DNA of 46,385 nt, from NCBI GenBank assembly GCA_049642465.1, contig JBAROV010000067.1:1-46385 (forward strand), read 5' to 3'. Shown piece after piece: positions 42,035-46,385 of the stretch; the first letter of the stretch is position 1, and each line of letters opens with the position of its first letter. The notes beneath the pieces were generated by a model. The model did no database searches. It had not been told where the DNA came from and saw only the letters and a list, made by a program, of their open reading frames with translations. The translations under genes and the position numbers were made by a program. Source of the DNA: CAWDPQ01 sp049642465. Lineage in GTDB: Bacteria > Acidobacteriota > Vicinamibacteria > Vicinamibacterales > 2-12-FULL-66-21.

Positions 42035-42106
42035 GGGCCAGCGGGTCAACGGACCATCGATCCGTGGACTCGTTGATCCGTTTATCGGTTGATCCGCTGA
42101 TCCGTT
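42035..42106. repeat. Octanucleotide array (GATCCGTT)~9
   Basis: About nine 8-bp units in register: four clear (GATCCGTG, GATCCGTT twice, GATCCGCT) and others degenerate (GACTCGTT, TATCGGTT, GGACCATC, GGGTCAAC). It lies between the methionine gene and the PmtA-like gene. Same unit as the three-copy array at 23742 in the opposite orientation. Confidence 0.85.
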
Positions 42107-42121
42107 AGAAACGGAGATGAG

Positions 42122-42823
42122 TTGATAGCTTTATTCGATCGCAAAGATCAGTCGCAAGATGAGCTCGTCTCCGGCAGCGACGCCGGGACACGCGCACTCT
42201 CGGTCGCCGCGGTCGAGAATGATTTCGTTGAAGGCGTTTACGACAAGCTCGCCAAGGTTTACGACCTCATTTTCGGACCCACGCTTCATCCCGGCCGTCT
42301 CCAGGCGATCGAGCGCATGGATCTTCAGCCGGGGGAACGCGTGCTCGAGGTCGGAGTTGGCACAGGCATCAACCTGTCGCTGTACCCGTCACACTGCCAC
42401 GTCACAGGCATCGACTTTTCATCGTCGATGCTGGAGAAGGCACGGGAGCGGGTGGCGCGCAAGGACATCCGCAGCGTGCGATTGCTGCAGATGGATGCCG
42501 CCGACCTCAAGTTCGCGACCGACTCGTTTGACATCGTTTATGCGCCGTATTTGATCAGCGTCGTCCCCGATCCGGTCCGTGTCGCGCAGGAGATGCGCCG
42601 CGTGTGCCGGCCAGGTGGGCGGATCGTGTTCCTGAATCACTTTCAGAGTCCGAATCTGATCCTGTCGCGCCTCGAGCGGATGATTTCGCCGCTGACGATT
42701 CACATCGGCTTCAAATCGGATCTCGATCTTCCTGCATTCCTCGCGCAAGCGGACCTTCGGCCCATCTCGATCGAGAAAGTGAATATTCCGAAGATCTGGT
42801 CGCTCGTCACGAGCGTGAAGTAG
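42122..42823 (+). CDS. PmtA-like phospholipid N-methyltransferase
   Basis: 233 residues from TTG 42122, with GGAG 6 bases upstream. A class I SAM methyltransferase: YDKLAKVYDLIFGPTLHPGR, then motif I VLEVGVGTGINLSLYP, motif II VTGIDFSSSMLEKA and SFDIVYAPYLISVVPDP. The order of motifs and length resemble Rhodobacter-type PmtA, which methylates phosphatidylethanolamine to phosphatidylcholine at the inner face of the membrane. Related quinone methyltransferases (UbiE-like) are an alternative. The N-terminal 35 residues are not part of the fold. Confidence 0.8.
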   Translation: MIALFDRKDQSQDELVSGSDAGTRALSVAAVENDFVEGVYDKLAKVYDLIFGPTLHPGRLQAIERMDLQPGERVLEVGVGTGINLSLYPSHCHVTGIDFSSSMLEKARERVARKDIRSVRLLQMDAADLKFATDSFDIVYAPYLISVVPDPVRVAQEMRRVCRPGGRIVFLNHFQSPNLILSRLERMISPLTIHIGFKSDLDLPAFLAQADLRPISIEKVNIPKIWSLVTSVK

Positions 42824-42832
42824 CGCGGCGCG

Positions 42833-43939
42833 CTAGAGGCGATCGCAAATCATTCCCGCCGCTACGGCAGCTCCGTCCGTTCGCGGCCGTTCCGGCGGTT
42901 CGGGGTCCCGCATCAGCCCATCGAGCGCTTCACGCCAGCGTCCCGCGCGCAGATCTTCGTTGCCGATGAAGCGGCAGCGCAGGTAACGCGGCATCTCCGA
43001 CACGAGCACGTCGTATTCCGCGAAGCGGCCGCGCGAGGTGTAGAGCATCGCGGTGCCGTTTGCAATGCAGTCCGAAATGATCCCGTACCCCGGCTTTGTG
43101 ATCACCACGTCAACCGCGCGCACCAGATCCTCGTAGCGCAATCCGGCCGAGTACATCTCGGCCTCGTCGATCTGGATCACCGCATGGTCTGGATCCGAAC
43201 GACTGGAGATGTTCCGTCCGGTCGTGACGATCTGCCAAGACGGTGTGCAATCGAGACGCTCGAGGCGGAGGCCGTCCAGACCGTAGCCTCCGAATGAGAT
43301 CAAAGCGAGCCGTCGACCGCCGGTCGGTAATCCGAGCGCTCGCCGGACATCGTCTCCACTCAAATCCGCGCGCGAGTGCCTGGCAATGAACGGAACATCC
43401 ACGACCGGGTCGATCGCCGCAAAACCGCCGTGCATCGGCATCCGCCACCCCGCAGTGGCGCGGCTGTAGGCGTGCTGAATCGTCTTCAGGAGATCGGGAG
43501 ACAGCGAATACCCAGCGTAAATCCAGTCCCAGGTGAAGTTGGCGCACACAAACGAGGGAATGCCCACCGCGAATGCGGCGGCGCACGCGAGCGGTGCCGC
43601 ATCGCTGATCACGATCCCCGCGGAGTGGCGGTCGAGGAGCGTCGCTTCGGCGCTGGCGCGCTCATCCAGACGCTCGTAGAAATCGCTGGCAAGGCGTACG
43701 GTTGCTGCTTCCTCCAGCGTGAGGCTGTCACGCTGTACCACGCCGGGATCGGTTTCTCCAGGGAGGAGGGTGTAGGCGAATCGCCCCGTGCGCTCGAAGA
43801 GCCAAGCCGGCGCTGTCGTGCGTACGAAGAGCTGAACGGCTGGGAGGCGTGCGGCCAGCGCGCTCATGAGTTCAATCTGACGGATGGCGTGGCCGAATCC
43901 GTGCCCGGAGATGTAGAAGAATGCGCTGCGGCTCACCAA
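42833..43939 (-). CDS. Glycosyltransferase-like protein (MurG/arabinokinase-N type)
   Basis: 368 residues, start TTG 43939 or GTG 43936. The fold is GT-B like: SAFFYISGHGFGHAIRQIEL at the N-terminus, then ALISFGGYGLDGLRLERL, and the C-terminal donor-binding region DVVITKPGYGIISDCIANGT. The motifs match the N-terminal half of plant L-arabinokinase and the MurG-like group, which use nucleotide sugars. No kinase domain follows, so it is only the GT-B half. Substrate unknown. It lies 8 bp downstream of lon, so it is probably on the same mRNA. Confidence 0.75.
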   Translation of the reverse strand: MVSRSAFFYISGHGFGHAIRQIELMSALAARLPAVQLFVRTTAPAWLFERTGRFAYTLLPGETDPGVVQRDSLTLEEAATVRLASDFYERLDERASAEATLLDRHSAGIVISDAAPLACAAAFAVGIPSFVCANFTWDWIYAGYSLSPDLLKTIQHAYSRATAGWRMPMHGGFAAIDPVVDVPFIARHSRADLSGDDVRRALGLPTGGRRLALISFGGYGLDGLRLERLDCTPSWQIVTTGRNISSRSDPDHAVIQIDEAEMYSAGLRYEDLVRAVDVVITKPGYGIISDCIANGTAMLYTSRGRFAEYDVLVSEMPRYLRCRFIGNEDLRAGRWREALDGLMRDPEPPERPRTDGAAVAAGMICDRL

Positions 43940-43947
43940 ACGGGGCG

Positions 43948-46287
43948 CTATCCGACGGCGGTCGTGGCGGGCAGGGCGACGCGGAGCACCTCTTCAAGCG
44001 TGCTGACAGGAATGAATGTCATCTCGCGGCGGACCTCTTCGGGCAGTTCGTCGATGTCCTGCTGGTTCATCTGCGGAAGAATAAACGTCCGGATGCCATA
44101 CCGGCGCGCGGCGAGCACCTTCTCCCGAATGCCGCCAACCGGGAGCACGAGACCTGACAAGGTAATCTCGCCGGTCATCGCCACTTCCGGATCGACCGGC
44201 ACGCCTCGCGCCGCGGAGACAATCGCGGTCGCCATCGTCACGCCCGCTGAAGGGCCGTCCTTTGGAATGGCGCCGGCAGGTACATGCACGTGCAAGTCCT
44301 GCTTCGTGAGGAATTCCTGCGGGATGCCGAGCTCGGTGGCGTGCTGACGGATGTGGCTCAGCGCCGCCCGCGCTGATTCCTGCATCACGCTTCCAAGCTG
44401 GCCAGTGAGTGTGACGTTCCCGGAGCCGCCGGGCATGAGTGCGGCCTCCACGAACAGCACGTCGCCACCGACTTCGGTCCACGCGACACCTGTCGCGACG
44501 CCAGGTCGTGACGTGCGGAACGCAGTCTCCTGGCGGAATCTGGGCTGCCCGAGGTACTTATCGAGGTCGAGCGCATCCACGCGAGCGGTGTACGCGGGAT
44601 CGGTGGCCACGCGCGCGGCGACCTTTCGTGCCACGGTACCGATTTGACGTTCGAGGCTTCGGACGCCGGCTTCCCGAGTGTACTCCGCAATCACTCGACG
44701 CAGCGCAGCGTCGGTCAGCTCGAACTGTGGCGGCTCCAGGCCATGTTCGTCACGCTGACGCGGCACGAGATACATTCGCGCGATGTGCACTTTTTCGTCT
44801 TCGGTGTAGCCGCTCAGGGTGATGAGTTCCATCCGATCGAGGAGCGCAGGATGGATCGTCCCGAGCTGATTGGCGGTTGCAATGAACAGCACTCGCGAGA
44901 GATCGACGGGAATTTCGAGATAGTGATCGCGGAAGGTGTGGTTCTGCGCGGGGTCGAGCACTTCGAGCAGCGCCGCAGCGGGATCGCCCTGGATCCCTGC
45001 CGACATTTTGTCGATCTCGTCCAGCATCATGACCGGGTTGATTGAGCCGGCGGACTTGAGGGCCTGCGCAATCCGTCCCGGCATCGACCCGATGTAGGTG
45101 CGGCGGTGACCGCGGATCTCCGCCTCGTCGCGCACGCCACCAAGAGAGAGTCGTATGAACTTGCGATTCATCGCGCGCGCGATCGATTGTCCAAGCGATG
45201 TCTTGCCGACGCCGGGAGGTCCGACGAAACAAAGGATCGGTCCCTTGAGATCTCCCTTCAGCTTTCTTACCGCCAGATACTCGACGATGCGTTCCTTGAC
45301 CTTGTCCAGATCGTAGTGATCCTCGTCCAGTGCCTGGCGAGCGGCGATCGGATCGAGCCGATCCTCGGTCATCGTGTTCCACGGGATGTCCAGCACCCAA
45401 TCCAGATAGGTGCGAATCATCTGGTACTCGGGTGACGCCGGAGTCATCCGCTCGAGCCGATCCACTTCGCGGAGCGCGACAGCTGCGACGGATTCCGGGA
45501 GATTGGCCTCGGTGACCCGCTGTCGAATCTCCTGAATCTCGCTGTTGTCGCTCTCGCCGAGCTCCGACTGAATGGCCTTGAGTTGCTGACGCAGCAGGTA
45601 CTGACGCTGCGCGTCGGTCATCTCCTTCTCGGCTTTGGACTCGATTCGTCCTTTCAACTCGAGCACTTCGATTTCGCGGGCGAGCGCCGCGGAGACGAGA
45701 TCGAGCTTCGCGACGAGATTGTCCTGCTCGAGCAATTGCTGCTTCTCCTCGGCCTTGATGTCGAGCAGACTCGCCATGACGTACGCGATCCGGAGCGGAT
45801 CGTCGATGCTGCCAACGAGCGCTTTGATATCGGGAGAGAGGCCAGTGGCGAGCGACAGCGCCCGATCGACGAGCTCCTGCAGGCGCCGGACATGTGCGTC
45901 GATCTCGATCGAGCGCTCCGATGGCTCTGGCAGCGGCTTGATCAGCGCGACCATCGACTCCTTGTCGATTTGGAGGAACTCCGCACGCGCGCGCACGGTG
46001 CCTTCGACAATGACGCGCATCCCGCCCTGCGCCTTCGCCATCTGCCGGATGATGGCGACCGTTCCCACGCGATGCAGATCGTCGAGCGACGGCTCATCGA
46101 CATCGTTCTTCTGCAGGAGCAGCAGAATCATCCGGTCGCCTGCCAGCGCGCGGTTGATCGCGTGGGCCGACAAGGGCCGGCTGATGCCAAGCGGCGCCAC
46201 GGTCATCGGCAGAACCACGGCGCCTCGCAACGGGATGACGGGCAGCTCAGAAGGAAGAGCAGGAGTGGGAGATGTATCAGCCACCAA
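43948..46287 (-). CDS. lon: ATP-dependent protease Lon
   Basis: 779 residues from TTG 46287 (GTG 46284 is equally possible). An N-terminal LON substrate-binding domain (PVIPLRGAVVLPMTVAPLGI) and a coiled-coil region (about 190-260) precede the AAA+ domain: Walker A FVGPPGVGKTSLGQ (Lys362), Walker B VMMLDEIDKM, and sensor residues in FIATANQLGTIHP. The proteolytic domain has Ser680 in PKDGPSAGVTMA and Lys in GGIREKVLAARRYG. Lon degrades misfolded and regulatory proteins in the cytoplasm. On the minus strand a TATGAT -10 box ends 6 bases before the TTG. Confidence 0.97.
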   Translation of the reverse strand: MVADTSPTPALPSELPVIPLRGAVVLPMTVAPLGISRPLSAHAINRALAGDRMILLLLQKNDVDEPSLDDLHRVGTVAIIRQMAKAQGGMRVIVEGTVRARAEFLQIDKESMVALIKPLPEPSERSIEIDAHVRRLQELVDRALSLATGLSPDIKALVGSIDDPLRIAYVMASLLDIKAEEKQQLLEQDNLVAKLDLVSAALAREIEVLELKGRIESKAEKEMTDAQRQYLLRQQLKAIQSELGESDNSEIQEIRQRVTEANLPESVAAVALREVDRLERMTPASPEYQMIRTYLDWVLDIPWNTMTEDRLDPIAARQALDEDHYDLDKVKERIVEYLAVRKLKGDLKGPILCFVGPPGVGKTSLGQSIARAMNRKFIRLSLGGVRDEAEIRGHRRTYIGSMPGRIAQALKSAGSINPVMMLDEIDKMSAGIQGDPAAALLEVLDPAQNHTFRDHYLEIPVDLSRVLFIATANQLGTIHPALLDRMELITLSGYTEDEKVHIARMYLVPRQRDEHGLEPPQFELTDAALRRVIAEYTREAGVRSLERQIGTVARKVAARVATDPAYTARVDALDLDKYLGQPRFRQETAFRTSRPGVATGVAWTEVGGDVLFVEAALMPGGSGNVTLTGQLGSVMQESARAALSHIRQHATELGIPQEFLTKQDLHVHVPAGAIPKDGPSAGVTMATAIVSAARGVPVDPEVAMTGEITLSGLVLPVGGIREKVLAARRYGIRTFILPQMNQQDIDELPEEVRREMTFIPVSTLEEVLRVALPATTAVG

Positions 46288-46293
46288 GCGACA

Positions 46294-46299
46294 ATCATA
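46294..46299 (-). promoter_or_regulatory. -10 box of lon (TATGAT)
   Basis: TATGAT on the minus strand (46299 to 46294), 6 bases before TTG 46287: leaderless spacing. No consensus -35 box; the GAGCCCC array begins 24 bases upstream. No heat-shock-type element is obvious. Confidence 0.45.
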
Positions 46300-46323
46300 T
46301 TCTGTCTTTACAGGTGTCGCGAA

Positions 46324-46373
46324 GCCCGAGCCCCGAGCCCCGAGCCCGAGGCCTCGAGGCCCCGAGCCCCGAC
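46324..46373. repeat. Heptanucleotide array (GAGCCCC) with internal palindrome
   Basis: About seven units or partial units of GAGCCCC, interrupted by the perfect palindrome GGCCTCGAGGCC (46350-46361). The array lies upstream of lon and reaches almost to the window end. Confidence 0.82.
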
Positions 46374-46385
46374 ACAGTTCAGTAC

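Noticed and set aside
17597..46373. CRISPR array
   Set aside because: The tandem repeats have 7-8 bp units with no spacers, and there are no cas genes.

Overview
The window reads as a piece of a high-GC acidobacterial chromosome, most likely class Vicinamibacteria. The basis is family content: a duplicated-FtsX 'ADOP' permease, two Pkn-type Ser/Thr kinases (one fused to a PD40 propeller, one to TPRs), a CehA/McbA-type hydrolase carrying a PD40 propeller, a GHL6-like secreted glycosidase-like protein, frequent GTG/TTG starts, and one REP-like palindrome of a kind I associate with these genomes. No prophage, plasmid, CRISPR array or intact insertion sequence is visible.

Layout. 1-2.9 kb: a MASE1-PAS histidine kinase running off the left edge, a GNAT acetyltransferase and a small secreted protein. 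3.0-3.6 kb: tRNA-Leu(CAA) and a structured GC-rich gap. 3.6-13.3 kb: envelope and secreted functions (PD40-CehA hydrolase, diheme cytochrome c resembling RoxA/RoxB, PD40 receptor kinase, GHL6-like protein). 13.3-20.1 kb, minus strand: two tiny zinc-finger-like proteins, a membrane-anchored hypothetical, a kinase-TPR receptor and an ADOP permease. 20.2-25.4 kb: secreted Gfo/Idh/MocA oxidoreductase, Sel1-like secreted protein, HtrA-like protease, ATP-grasp ligase, secreted methyltransferase-fold protein. 25.5-27.6 kb: carD with a clear promoter and terminator, then plsC and a DUF4126 protein. 27.6-30.7 kb: a secreted protein whose signal peptide is written in short repeats, and an OPT transporter. 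30.9-35.0 kb: rex-moaC-hydroxyacid dehydrogenase with overlapping ends, then a long-chain acyl-CoA synthetase. 38.8-35.0 kb, minus strand: a tight LytS-LytTR-lepB-CDF operon. 39.0-42.8 kb: nuoI, a phosphoesterase, a fused homocysteine methyltransferase/MTHFR and a PmtA-like methyltransferase. 42.8-46.3 kb, minus strand: lon followed by a glycosyltransferase-like gene.

The most unusual signal is not a gene. Short tandem arrays with 7- or 8-bp units recur at gene borders through the whole window, and the same units reappear at distant loci (GGCTCGG/GAGCCCC family, CAACTCC family, TGATCCGT family, CCCTTTT family, CACCYTGG). Several lie just upstream of near-consensus -10 boxes placed only a few bases before start codons, which suggests leaderless mRNAs. 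Some invade coding sequence. The clearest case is at 28672-28783, where inverted CCCTTTT/AAAAGGG arrays flank a start codon and encode the signal peptide. Gain or loss of one 7-bp unit inside that coding arm would shift the frame, so the gene could be a contingency (phase-variable) locus.
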